From: Cellulomonas sp. APG4
Lineage (GTDB): Bacteria; Actinomycetota; Actinomycetes; Actinomycetales; Cellulomonadaceae
Direction: 5' to 3'
Assembly (NCBI RefSeq): GCF_009996735.1
Contig: NZ_JAACYI010000012.1
Span: 1-64,000, forward strand
Length of the DNA stretch: 64,000 bases
Shown one piece after another: positions 24,381 to 32,061 of the stretch (within the stretch, counting starts at the first letter, position 1; the number at the start of each line of letters is the position of its first letter). The notes beneath the pieces were generated by a model, which did not search any database, was not told the DNA's origin, and saw nothing but the letters and a program-made list of their open reading frames with translations. The translations under genes were made by a program, and so were the position numbers.

Positions 24381-26231
24381 TTGTCCGCAACCGCATCGAG
24401 CCGCCGTACGGTCGGGCTCGTCGTCGTCACCTGTGCACTGCTCACCCTGAGCCCGGGGCCTGCGCTCGCGGCCGCGCCGGAGCCCGTCGACACCGCAGGA
24501 ACCGACGCGGCAGAACACGCGGCTGCGGAAGCCGAGGCAACGGATCTCCCTGCCGCAGCGGCGGATCCGGACGGCGCGTCGGAGCCGACGGCCGCGCCCG
24601 TCCCCCCGGTGCCGGACCCTCAGCCCGAGCCCGAGGACGCGCAGACGCCGGGCGAGATCGTCGCTGATGTCGAGGCGCCGGACGCTGGTCAGCTCGCGAT
24701 GCTGCGGGTGCCGGCCGCGCCCACGAAGGCGCTCCCGAGCATCCTGGACCGCCACCCGGGGATGCAGTACACGGTCTCGTGCGACCCGGTGAACCGCCCC
24801 GGTGTGGTGGCGTTCGCGGGACTGCTGACGACGCACTACGGCAAGACGCGTCACCACATGTCACGTGCGTGCAAGGCGGGGGACCGGAGCCAGCACTACG
24901 ACGGGCGTGCGCTCGACTGGACGCTCAACGCCTACGACGCCGGGGACAAGGCCATCGGGGACTCGGTCAACGCGTGGCTCACGGCGAACAACGGCGCGAT
25001 CGCGAAGCGCTTCGGCCTCATGTACATCATCTGGAACCGCAAGATCTGGTACGTCCACCGGCCCGGCGCGTGGGAGGCCTACAGCGGGCCCAGCCCGCAC
25101 ACGGACCACATCCACTTCAGCTTCACCTGGGACGGTGCGATGAAGCGCACGTCGTGGTGGACCTCGGTTCCCGTGGCGACGCCCGACCAGGGCACGTGCC
25201 GCGTGTACACGGGTCAGTACGCGCCCCGCTACAGCGGGCGTCGTACCTCGCCCTGCCCGACGACGTCGCCGGCCCCGCCCTCTCCCTACCCGGTGTACCT
25301 CCCGGGGGCGGTCCACTCGAACATCGCGACGGCTCAGGCCTCGCTCGGCCTCACCGGCCCTGCCGTGGACGGCGTGTTCGGGTCGGCCACCTTGAGCGCC
25401 CTCCTCGCGCACCAGCGTCGGCTCGGCCTGCCCGTGACCGGCGTGCTCGACAACGCCACGTGGCTGAGCCTCGACGCGGTGAAGCCCAAGCCGCCCTTCG
25501 CGCAGATCGTCGCCAGCCGGGACGTGACGGCCGACGGCCGCGCGGACGTCGTCGCCGTCGACTCGGTGGGCAGGCTGCACGTGTACCCCGGGGCGGGCAA
25601 CGGTGGCTTCTCCCGGGTCCGGCCCTTCGGTCTCGGCTGGCGGGACATGCAGGTGCACGCCCCCGGGGACTGGGACGGCGACAAGGTCTCCGACCTCGTG
25701 GCGGTCGACGCCTCGGGCGTGCTCTGGCTCTACCCCGGCGACGGCAGGGGAGGGTTCGGCGGACGGGAGCGGATCGGTCACGGATGGACCGGCTTCCGCA
25801 TCGTCCCCGCAGGCGACGTCGACGGGAACGGGACCGCTGACCTGCTCGCGATCGACGCCGCCCAGCGGCTGTGGCTCTACCCGGGCGACGGACGTGGTGG
25901 CTTCGGTGCCCGGAGGGCCGCCGGCCACGGCTGGGGCGGGTTCGACCTGTACGCCGCGGGCGACATGAACCGTGACGGCCGCGCGGACATCCTGAGCATC
26001 GACGGCGCCGGCGTGCTCTGGTACTACGCCGGGCGCGGAAATGGCGCATTCTCCCAGCGTGTGCGCGCCGGTCACGGCTGGACCGGATTCACGTTCGCCT
26101 CGGGCGCCGATTTCAACGGTGACCGGCTCAACGACCTGTTGGGGCGCGACGGACGGGGCCGGCTCTGGTTCTACTCGGCTCGTGGGCCTGCCCGGTTTGC
26201 GGCAAAGGTGCAGGTCGGAGCGGGGTGGTGA
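24381..26231 (+). CDS. Secreted M15-like (D-Ala-D-Ala/LAS type) peptidase with PG-binding domain and five repeats
   Basis: 616 residues. TTG start supported by GGGGGAGG at 24368-24375. Signal peptide 1-31, acidic Ala/Pro/Glu linker to about 105, peptidase domain about 118-260, Cys-containing linker, peptidoglycan-binding domain about 305-365, then five repeats of exactly 49 residues. The peptidase has SQHYDGRALD (170-179), which fits the LAS metallopeptidase pattern SxHxxGxAxD (H172, D179), and PHTDHIHF (239-246) with H243/H245. It belongs to the 'ARB-07466-like' actinobacterial group; cleavage of peptidoglycan stem peptides is the expected role but is not proven for that group. Confidence 0.88.
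   Translation: MSATASSRRTVGLVVVTCALLTLSPGPALAAAPEPVDTAGTDAAEHAAAEAEATDLPAAAADPDGASEPTAAPVPPVPDPQPEPEDAQTPGEIVADVEAPDAGQLAMLRVPAAPTKALPSILDRHPGMQYTVSCDPVNRPGVVAFAGLLTTHYGKTRHHMSRACKAGDRSQHYDGRALDWTLNAYDAGDKAIGDSVNAWLTANNGAIAKRFGLMYIIWNRKIWYVHRPGAWEAYSGPSPHTDHIHFSFTWDGAMKRTSWWTSVPVATPDQGTCRVYTGQYAPRYSGRRTSPCPTTSPAPPSPYPVYLPGAVHSNIATAQASLGLTGPAVDGVFGSATLSALLAHQRRLGLPVTGVLDNATWLSLDAVKPKPPFAQIVASRDVTADGRADVVAVDSVGRLHVYPGAGNGGFSRVRPFGLGWRDMQVHAPGDWDGDKVSDLVAVDASGVLWLYPGDGRGGFGGRERIGHGWTGFRIVPAGDVDGNGTADLLAIDAAQRLWLYPGDGRGGFGARRAAGHGWGGFDLYAAGDMNRDGRADILSIDGAGVLWYYAGRGNGAFSQRVRAGHGWTGFTFASGADFNGDRLNDLLGRDGRGRLWFYSARGPARFAAKVQVGAGW
25521..26228 (+). repeat. Five coding repeats, exact 147-bp period
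   Basis: Conserved Asp codons at 25521, 25668, 25815, 25962 and 26109, each 147 bp apart. The protein ends 39 residues after the last Asp, exactly as in the CAP protein and the metalloprotease. Unit pattern: DxDGDGxxDLLAxDxxG, LWLYPGDGRGGF, IGHGW. Confidence 0.9.
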
Positions 26232-26258
26232 CGCTGAGGCGGCGCGCTACGCCACCCG

Positions 26259-26274
26259 TGTGAAATGCGTCACA
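26259..26274. promoter_or_regulatory. Perfect Crp/GlxR-type palindrome
   Basis: TGTGA-AATGCG-TCACA is a full match to the TGTGA-N6-TCACA consensus of the cAMP receptor protein family (Crp in mycobacteria and streptomycetes, GlxR in corynebacteria). It lies in the 139-bp gap between the M15-like peptidase gene and the CAP-protein gene, centred about 104 bp before the predicted leaderless start of the latter. In an otherwise GC-rich gap a chance full match is unlikely. Confidence 0.65.
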
Positions 26275-26356
26275 GACCTGTGGGGCTTTTTATCCCAATT
26301 CGGACATGCGCCGCTTTTCGCTCGTCACCCGTCTAGGTGAAGAATCTCCTGGCTGC

Positions 26357-26362
26357 TACGTT
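26357..26362 (+). promoter_or_regulatory. -10 element TACGTT, leaderless start of CAP gene
   Basis: TACGTT, 8 nt, then ATG at 26371. No Shine-Dalgarno sequence lies before the ATG. Upstream bases 26280-26340 are unusually AT-rich for this window, which fits a promoter region. Confidence 0.5.
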
Positions 26363-26370
26363 CCGGCGGC

Positions 26371-27633
26371 ATGAGACGATTGTCGTTCGCGCTGGCTGTG
26401 GTATTGGGGGCAGGCCTGATGGTGGCCGCGCCGGCCGCACCAGCGCATGCGGCGAGCCTCACCACGTCCCAGTACGAGGCCCAGATCGTGGGGTCCGTGA
26501 ACGCGGCCCGAGAGCGCGCCGGGCTCGCCCCTCTCACCGTCAGCGTCAAGGTGGCGACGGTCGCGCGAGGGTGGTCGCAGACCATGGCGTCGAGCGGCTC
26601 CTTCCGTCACAACCCGTCCTACGCCTCCCAGATGCCCTCGGGCTGGTCGGCTGCGGGGGAGAACGTGGCGTACGGGTACACCACGGTGGGGCAGTACTCG
26701 CCGGCCACGATCCACGAGAACCTCATGGGCTCCTCGGGCCACCGGGCCAACATCCTGAAGAGCTCGTACACCCACCTCGGTGTCGGTGTCGCCTTCGTCG
26801 AGCGGGGAGGGAAGAGCTACGTCTACGTGACCCAGAACTTCGGCGCCTACCCGGCCGCCGCCGCTCCCGACGGGCCGACCGTGAGCGCCTCGACCCCGTT
26901 CGAGCAGGTCGTGCTCACCCCCGACGTCACCGGCGACCCGTACGACGACCTGTTCGCGGTCGACTCGTCGGGGAGGCTGTTCACCTACGCGGGTCGGTCC
27001 GACGGCTCGGTCCGCGCCGTGCGTTCCCTGGGCACAGGATGGTCGGCCTACGACGTCCACGCCCCGGGCGACTGGGACGGTGACGGTCGCGCCGACCTCG
27101 TCGCCGTGGACGGCTCAGGTGTGCTGTGGCTCTACCGCGGTGCGGGCGGCGGCGCGGTCGGCGCCCGGACGAAGATCGGCCACGGCTGGAGCAGCTTCCG
27201 GATCATCCCCGCCGGCGACGTCAACGGTGACCGCGCGGCCGACCTGCTCGCGATCGACTCGGCGGAGCGGCTGTGGCTCTACCCGGGCGACGGTCGTGGC
27301 GGCTTCCGCGCGCGGCTGCAGGTGGGCAACGGCTGGGGCGGGTTCGTGCTGCACGCAGCGGGCGACCTCACGCGTGACGGCCGTGCGGACATCGTCGGCA
27401 TCGACGAGGCCGGGAGGCTGTTCTTCTACGCGGGACGTGGCAAGGGCTACTTCCGCCAGCGTGTCCAGGTCGGTCACGGCTGGAGCGGTTACACGTTCAC
27501 CTCGGGTGGCGACGTCAACGCGGACGGCCTCGGTGACCTCGTCGGGCGCGACCCGCAGGGGCGTCTGTGGTTCTACGCCGGTCGTCAGGGTGGCACCTTC
27601 GCGATGAAGACGCAGATCGGTCGGGGCTGGTAG
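26371..27633 (+). CDS. Secreted CAP (SCP/PR-1) domain protein with five repeats
   Basis: 420 residues. Signal peptide 1-27 (ends AHA/A). CAP domain about 32-160 with the classic features H80 (SFRHN), E97 (AGENVA), H124 (SSGHRANIL) and the closing YVTQNFG. Bacterial CAP proteins are secreted, and some bind or act on the cell envelope, but no general catalytic activity is agreed. The repeat module has exact 49-residue spacing (D185, 234, 283, 332, 381) and runs to the last residue. The ATG appears leaderless, and a perfect Crp/GlxR site lies upstream, so this gene may answer to cAMP. Neighbours before and after carry the same module on different enzymes. Confidence 0.9.
   Translation: MRRLSFALAVVLGAGLMVAAPAAPAHAASLTTSQYEAQIVGSVNAARERAGLAPLTVSVKVATVARGWSQTMASSGSFRHNPSYASQMPSGWSAAGENVAYGYTTVGQYSPATIHENLMGSSGHRANILKSSYTHLGVGVAFVERGGKSYVYVTQNFGAYPAAAAPDGPTVSASTPFEQVVLTPDVTGDPYDDLFAVDSSGRLFTYAGRSDGSVRAVRSLGTGWSAYDVHAPGDWDGDGRADLVAVDGSGVLWLYRGAGGGAVGARTKIGHGWSSFRIIPAGDVNGDRAADLLAIDSAERLWLYPGDGRGGFRARLQVGNGWGGFVLHAAGDLTRDGRADIVGIDEAGRLFFYAGRGKGYFRQRVQVGHGWSGYTFTSGGDVNADGLGDLVGRDPQGRLWFYAGRQGGTFAMKTQIGRGW
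26923..27630 (+). repeat. Five coding repeats, exact 147-bp period
   Basis: Asp codons at 26923, 27070, 27217, 27364 and 27511. Blade-by-blade resemblance to the modules at 25521 and 29211 (third unit DLLAID..RLWLYPGDGRGGF, fifth unit GRLWFYAGR) shows that whole modules were duplicated, not single units. Confidence 0.9.
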
Positions 27634-27737
27634 CGGGACGGCACTCAAGGTGTCGCCCGGGTATGCCGATGACGGGGTGACCACGGCCATCCTGTGGCGC
27701 CCACCGCGGCCCCGCCGCCCGAGAAGAAGGAGCGGGC

Positions 27738-29921
27738 ATGGTGCGTCGCCGCCTCATCGCCGTCCTGTCCACCGCCGTCCTCGCCGCGACCGCCCTGCCG
27801 GGAACCTCTCCCTCGGCGGCTGCGGCAGCCGGAGCCTCCGGGGCGGACCAGGCCGCGACCGTCGTCGGCGAGGTCGAGCGTTTCACGCTCGAGCTGCGCG
27901 ACCGCACGACGCTCGACCTGACCGTCGTGCGCACGGAGGACGGGGGCGCGGTCGCCGTCGACGAAGCGGCTCTCGCCGACGTCGCCTCGGGGACCGTGGT
28001 CGAGGCGGATCTCGTGGACCTCCCCGACCCGGGCGCGGCCGTCACCGACGCCGACGCCGTCGCCCAGGTCGCCGCCGTCGAGGTGGTGGCCACCACGCAC
28101 GCGGCAGGGGCGGCCGCCGACGCAGCGTTCGCCGAGATCCGGACCGCCGACCGCCCGGTCTACATGATGACCTCGCGCATCGGTGCACAGGCGAGTGACG
28201 CCGTGACGCCCTCGGTGCTGCGCACGGAGCTGGTCGAACGCGTGGCGCCCTACTGGGACGACTCGACCGACGGCGCCGTCCGGTTCACCGAGGGTGCCGC
28301 CTTCGAGGCGGACGCGTACACGGGCTGGGGGAGCACGGCGGACTGCGGCCTGGACAAGGTCGTGGCGTTCCTCGACTGGAGCGTCGCGCAGGCGGGTACG
28401 GGTCCGGTGGTGTGGACCGGGCGCCACACGGTCGTGTACACGCCGGCGCTCGCCGCGTGCCCCTTCGAGGGGATCGCGAACGTCGCGGACGGCGGTGCCG
28501 CGTGGATCAACGGTGCGGACGGTGAGTTCCGGTGGTACACGATGGCGCACGAGCTCGGCCACACCCTCACGCTGGGGCACTCGAGCTCACGCGTGCACTG
28601 CGACGGCGGCCGCGCGGACGGGACGGGGCTGCAGTGCGACGGGACGGAGTACGGCGACGCCTACGACGTGATGGGCGTCGCGTACCAGACGGAGCCGACG
28701 CTGAACGCCGGCCCCGTGAGCGGCGCTCATCTCGACACGATGGGGCTCCTCGACACGACGAACACGGCCTTCGCCGCCGCGGGTGCGGTCGTCACCCTCG
28801 CCCCGGTCGGCTCGGGGGCCGGCAAGCGTTTCGTCCGCTTCAGCACCGGGGGCACGACCTACTACGTCGAGTACCGTGCCGCGACCGGCCGGGACGCGGA
28901 CCTTGCGACCTCACGCGCCGGCTGCCCGTTCTCGCCCTGCACCGTGACGCGCTTCGAGCCGGGCGTGGTCGTGCGGCGGGTGGACGAGACCGGCCTCGGG
29001 GCCGACACCTACCTGCTCGACGCGGCCGTCGAGGATCCCGCCTCGAGCCCGACGGACCCCTACTTCGTCGTCGAGCCGGGCCGGAGCTTCGTGACCGCCG
29101 ACGGCAGGATCCGTGTGACGGTGACGTCGGCGAGCGCCTCTGGTGCCACGGTCAACCTCGTCAACGCGCAGGCTCCGACCACGCCCTTCCGCAGCCTGGT
29201 GGCCAGCCCCGACCTCACGGGTGACCGGGTCGGGGACCTGCTCGGTGTCGACGGCGACGGAGTGCTGTTCCTCTACCCGGGCCGCGGAGACGGACGGGTG
29301 GCGTCTCCCACCAAGTTCGGTGGCGGCTGGGACGCCTACGAGGTCCACGCTCCCGGTGACTGGAACGGCGACGGCCGAGGGGACCTCGTCGCCGTCGATG
29401 CCGCAGGGAAGCTCTGGCTGTACCCGGGCAACGGACGAGGAGGCTTCCTCTCCAGGTCCCAGATCGGCAACGGGTGGACGACCTTCCGCATCGTCCCGGC
29501 AGGGGACATGAACGCCGACGGCAGGACGGACCTCCTGGCGATCGACTCGTCGCACCGCCTGTGGCTCTACCCCGGCGACGGGCGAGGTGGGTTCACTCCC
29601 CGCATCCAGGTGGGCAACGGCTGGGACGGGTACGACCTGTACGCCGCTGGCGACGCCAACGGCGACGGCCGCGCGGACATCCTCAGCGTCGATGCCGCGG
29701 GTCAGCTCTTCTACTACGCGGGCAAGGGCGGGGGCTACTTCTACGGTCGGGTGAAGGCCGGGCACGGCTGGACCGGCTACGAGTTCGCGTCGGGCGCGGA
29801 CTTCAACCGGGACGGACGGGCCGACCTCATGGGCCGCGACTCGAACGGCCGCCTGTGGTTCTACGCGGGCCGTGGGCCGGGCAGGTTCGCGATGAAGGTG
29901 CTCGTGGGCCAGGGCTTCTGA
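27738..29921 (+). CDS. Secreted metzincin-type zinc metalloprotease with five repeats
   Basis: 727 residues. Signal peptide about 1-30, a propeptide-like region to about 135, a protease domain about 140-345, a beta-rich domain about 350-475, then five repeats to the C-terminus. Zinc site HELGHTLTLGH (H271, E272, H275, H281) with a Met-turn DVMG (M312) defines a metzincin; the long cysteine-containing loop between them resembles gametolysin-like (M11) enzymes. C203/C241, C288/C300 and C396/C401 could form disulfides. ATG with GAAGGAG upstream. It ends at a strong hairpin. A role in processing surface proteins or in predation or defence is possible; substrates are unknown. Confidence 0.9.
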   Translation: MVRRRLIAVLSTAVLAATALPGTSPSAAAAAGASGADQAATVVGEVERFTLELRDRTTLDLTVVRTEDGGAVAVDEAALADVASGTVVEADLVDLPDPGAAVTDADAVAQVAAVEVVATTHAAGAAADAAFAEIRTADRPVYMMTSRIGAQASDAVTPSVLRTELVERVAPYWDDSTDGAVRFTEGAAFEADAYTGWGSTADCGLDKVVAFLDWSVAQAGTGPVVWTGRHTVVYTPALAACPFEGIANVADGGAAWINGADGEFRWYTMAHELGHTLTLGHSSSRVHCDGGRADGTGLQCDGTEYGDAYDVMGVAYQTEPTLNAGPVSGAHLDTMGLLDTTNTAFAAAGAVVTLAPVGSGAGKRFVRFSTGGTTYYVEYRAATGRDADLATSRAGCPFSPCTVTRFEPGVVVRRVDETGLGADTYLLDAAVEDPASSPTDPYFVVEPGRSFVTADGRIRVTVTSASASGATVNLVNAQAPTTPFRSLVASPDLTGDRVGDLLGVDGDGVLFLYPGRGDGRVASPTKFGGGWDAYEVHAPGDWNGDGRGDLVAVDAAGKLWLYPGNGRGGFLSRSQIGNGWTTFRIVPAGDMNADGRTDLLAIDSSHRLWLYPGDGRGGFTPRIQVGNGWDGYDLYAAGDANGDGRADILSVDAAGQLFYYAGKGGGYFYGRVKAGHGWTGYEFASGADFNRDGRADLMGRDSNGRLWFYAGRGPGRFAMKVLVGQGF
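29211..29918 (+). repeat. Five coding repeats, exact 147-bp period
   Basis: Asp codons at 29211, 29358, 29505, 29652 and 29799. The protein ends 39 residues after the last Asp with GQGF, where the sisters end G-x-GW. Confidence 0.9.
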
Positions 29922-29924
29922 CGA

Positions 29925-29964
29925 CGACGGGGCGGGAGCGGCTCCGGCCGCTCCCGCCCCGTCG
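29925..29964. terminator. Bidirectional hairpin terminator
   Basis: Perfect 18-bp inverted repeat (29925-29942 with 29947-29964) with a 4-nt loop TCCG, 4 bp after the metalloprotease stop and 14 bp before the end of the convergent oxidoreductase gene. No U-tract. Confidence 0.88.
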
Positions 29965-29977
29965 CGCCGTCCCGCGG

Positions 29978-30967
29978 TCAGCCGAGGTTCTGGGTGGCTC
30001 CCGTGCGGGCGGAGGTCAGCACCGCGTCGGCGACGCGGACCGTCGCCAGGCCCTGCTCCATCGTGACGATGTCCGCGTCCTTGCCGAGCACCGCGTCGCG
30101 GAACGCCTCGTGCTCGGTGCGCAGCGGCTCGGGCTTGGGGATCGCGAAGCGCACGATGTCGCCCTCGCTCACGCCGCGGAATCCGGCGAGCGACTCCCAC
30201 GTGGTCTCGACCGTGCCGTTCGCGAAGAACGTCAGGTCCGCCGTGAGGGTGTCCGCGACGAACGCGCCTCGCTCGCCCGTCACGACCGTCATGCGCTCCT
30301 TGAGCGGCGACAGCCAGTTCACCAGGTGGCTCGTGACGGTGTCGTCGGCCAGCTTGCCGACGACGGCCACGAGGTCCTCGTGCTCACGGCCGCTCTTGAG
30401 CGCCGTCTGCGCCGCGACCGACACGAACCTCTGCTGCGTGACCCACGCCGTGAGGTCGATGTCGTGCGTGGCGAGGTCCTTGACCACACCGACGTCCGCG
30501 ATACGGGCCGGGAAGGGACCCTGCCGGCGCGTCACGACCTGGTAGACGTCGCCCAGCTCGCCGGCCGCGAGGCGAGAGCGCAGGCTCTGCAGCGCGGGGT
30601 TGTAGCGCTCGATGTGGCCGACGGCCCCGACGAGGCCCGCCTTCGTGAACGCCTCGGCGACGCGCTCGGCCGACGGGACGTCGGGCGCCAGCGGCTTCTC
30701 GATCATCGCGTGGATGCCGGCCTCGGCGAGCGCGAGACCCACCTGCTCGTGGAACCGCGTGGGGACCGCGACCATCGCGTAGTCGACACCCGCGTCGATC
30801 AGGTGCTGGACGTCGCCGCCCACCTCGAGCGCACCGGCGACGCCGTGCGGGTCGCCGCCCGGGTCCGCGACCGCGACCAGGTCCACGCCCGGCAGCGACT
30901 TGAGGACACGGGCGTGGTGACGCCCCATCATCCCGAGGCCGATGAGGCCTGCGCGCAGGTTCGCCAT
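29978..30967 (-). CDS. Gfo/Idh/MocA oxidoreductase, WbpB/WlbA-like UDP-GlcNAcA 3-dehydrogenase
   Basis: 329 residues. NAD(P)-binding GLIGLGMMGRHHARVL at the N-terminus, EKPLAPD (the Gfo/Idh Lys motif) near 93, and HDIDLTAW in the catalytic region. WbpB-type enzymes oxidise C3 of UDP-N-acetylglucosaminuronic acid to a ketone for transamination. The ATG shares one base with the stop of the aminotransferase gene (TGATG), and it is the last gene of a three-gene operon in the order acetyltransferase, aminotransferase, oxidoreductase. This order and partner set is the hallmark of 2,3-diamino-uronic acid pathways. Sequence alone cannot exclude another sugar. Confidence 0.88.
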   Translation of the reverse strand: MANLRAGLIGLGMMGRHHARVLKSLPGVDLVAVADPGGDPHGVAGALEVGGDVQHLIDAGVDYAMVAVPTRFHEQVGLALAEAGIHAMIEKPLAPDVPSAERVAEAFTKAGLVGAVGHIERYNPALQSLRSRLAAGELGDVYQVVTRRQGPFPARIADVGVVKDLATHDIDLTAWVTQQRFVSVAAQTALKSGREHEDLVAVVGKLADDTVTSHLVNWLSPLKERMTVVTGERGAFVADTLTADLTFFANGTVETTWESLAGFRGVSEGDIVRFAIPKPEPLRTEHEAFRDAVLGKDADIVTMEQGLATVRVADAVLTSARTGATQNLG

Positions 30968-32061
30968 CACGCACCCGCCTTCGCGAGCGTGTTGACCGCG
31001 GCGACGACGCGCTCGAGGTCCTCCTGGCTCAGCGCCGGGTGGACCGGCAGCGACAGCACCTCGGCGCACGCCTTCGCGGTCTCGGGCAGCTCGTACTCGT
31101 AGCCGAACGACGGCAGCTGGTGGTTGGGGATCGGGTAGTAGACGCCCGAGCCGACGCCGTGCTCCGAGGCGAGTGCGGCGGCGAAGCCGTCGCGGTCCTG
31201 CGGGACGCGGATCGTGTACTGGTGGTAGACGTGCGTCGCGCCGTCGGCCACGTGGGGCACGACGACGCCCTCGAGGTTGCCCGAGAGGAACGCGGCGTTC
31301 TGCTGACGCTGCTCCGTCCACGCGGGGAGCTTGGTGAGCTGCACGCGGCCGATGGCGGCGTGCACGTCCGTCATCCGCACGTTGAAGCCCACGACCTCGT
31401 TCTCGTAGCGCTTCTCCATGCCCTGGTTGCGCAGCACCTGGACCTTGCGGACGAGCTCCGGCGTGGCGCACGACACCATGCCGCCCTCACCGGAGGTCAT
31501 GTTCTTGGTCGGGTAGAGGCTGAACATGCCGAACGAGCCGAACGAGCCGACGGGCGCGCCCTGCCACGTGGCGCCGTGCGCCTGCGCGGCGTCCTCGAAC
31601 AGCTGCAGGCCCTTGGCCTCCGCGAGCGCGCCGAGCGCCGTGACGTCGGCCGGGTGGCCGTACAGGTGCACGGGCATGATGCCGACGGTGCGCTCGGTGA
31701 TCGCGGCCTCGACCGACGCGGGGTCAAGGCAGTACGTCGCCGGGTCGATGTCCGCGAACACCGGGGTGGCACCGGTGAGGGCGACCGAGTTGGCGGTCGC
31801 GGCGAAGGTGAACGAGGGGACGATCACCTCGTCGCCCGCGCCCACGCCGGCGGCGAGCAGACCCATGTGCAGGCCCGCGGTGCCCGAGCTGACGGCGACG
31901 CACGCGCGCCCGCCCACCAGCTGCTCGGCGAACTCGCGCTCGAACGCGGCGACCTCGGGGCCCTGGGCGATCATGCCGCTGCGCAGGACGCGGTCGACGG
32001 CCTCGCGCTCCTCGTCGCCGATCAGCGGCTTGGCCGCGGGGATCATGCTCGGGCTGCTCAT
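30967..32061 (-). CDS. DegT/DnrJ/EryC1/StrS aminotransferase, WbpE/WlbC-like
   Basis: 364 residues. PLP-dependent sugar aminotransferase; in the Wbp pathway it aminates C3 of the 3-keto sugar made by the oxidoreductase. PLP lysine is K186 in SLYPTKNMTSGEGG, with D157 (FEDAAQAHG) for the pyridine nitrogen and SSGTAGLHM (58-66) for phosphate binding. Substrate-side motifs VPSFTFAATANSV and GVYYPIPNHQL are typical of WbpE-type enzymes. Start ATG overlaps the acetyltransferase stop (ATGA). Its stop overlaps the oxidoreductase start, so all three are coupled. Confidence 0.92.
   Translation of the reverse strand: MSSPSMIPAAKPLIGDEEREAVDRVLRSGMIAQGPEVAAFEREFAEQLVGGRACVAVSSGTAGLHMGLLAAGVGAGDEVIVPSFTFAATANSVALTGATPVFADIDPATYCLDPASVEAAITERTVGIMPVHLYGHPADVTALGALAEAKGLQLFEDAAQAHGATWQGAPVGSFGSFGMFSLYPTKNMTSGEGGMVSCATPELVRKVQVLRNQGMEKRYENEVVGFNVRMTDVHAAIGRVQLTKLPAWTEQRQQNAAFLSGNLEGVVVPHVADGATHVYHQYTIRVPQDRDGFAAALASEHGVGSGVYYPIPNHQLPSFGYEYELPETAKACAEVLSLPVHPALSQEDLERVVAAVNTLAKAGA

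Noticed and set aside
26232-26370. Possible c-di-AMP (ydaO) riboswitch before the CAP-protein gene, as found upstream of some actinobacterial wall hydrolases
   Set aside because: The gap is only 139 bp, the ATG fits a leaderless promoter, and I cannot pick out the conserved ydaO helices.
16742-29918. Repeats as seven-bladed FG-GAP/integrin propellers
   Set aside because: Unit counts are 5, 5, 5, 5 and 10, which do not fit seven blades, though the DxDGD loop itself is FG-GAP-like.
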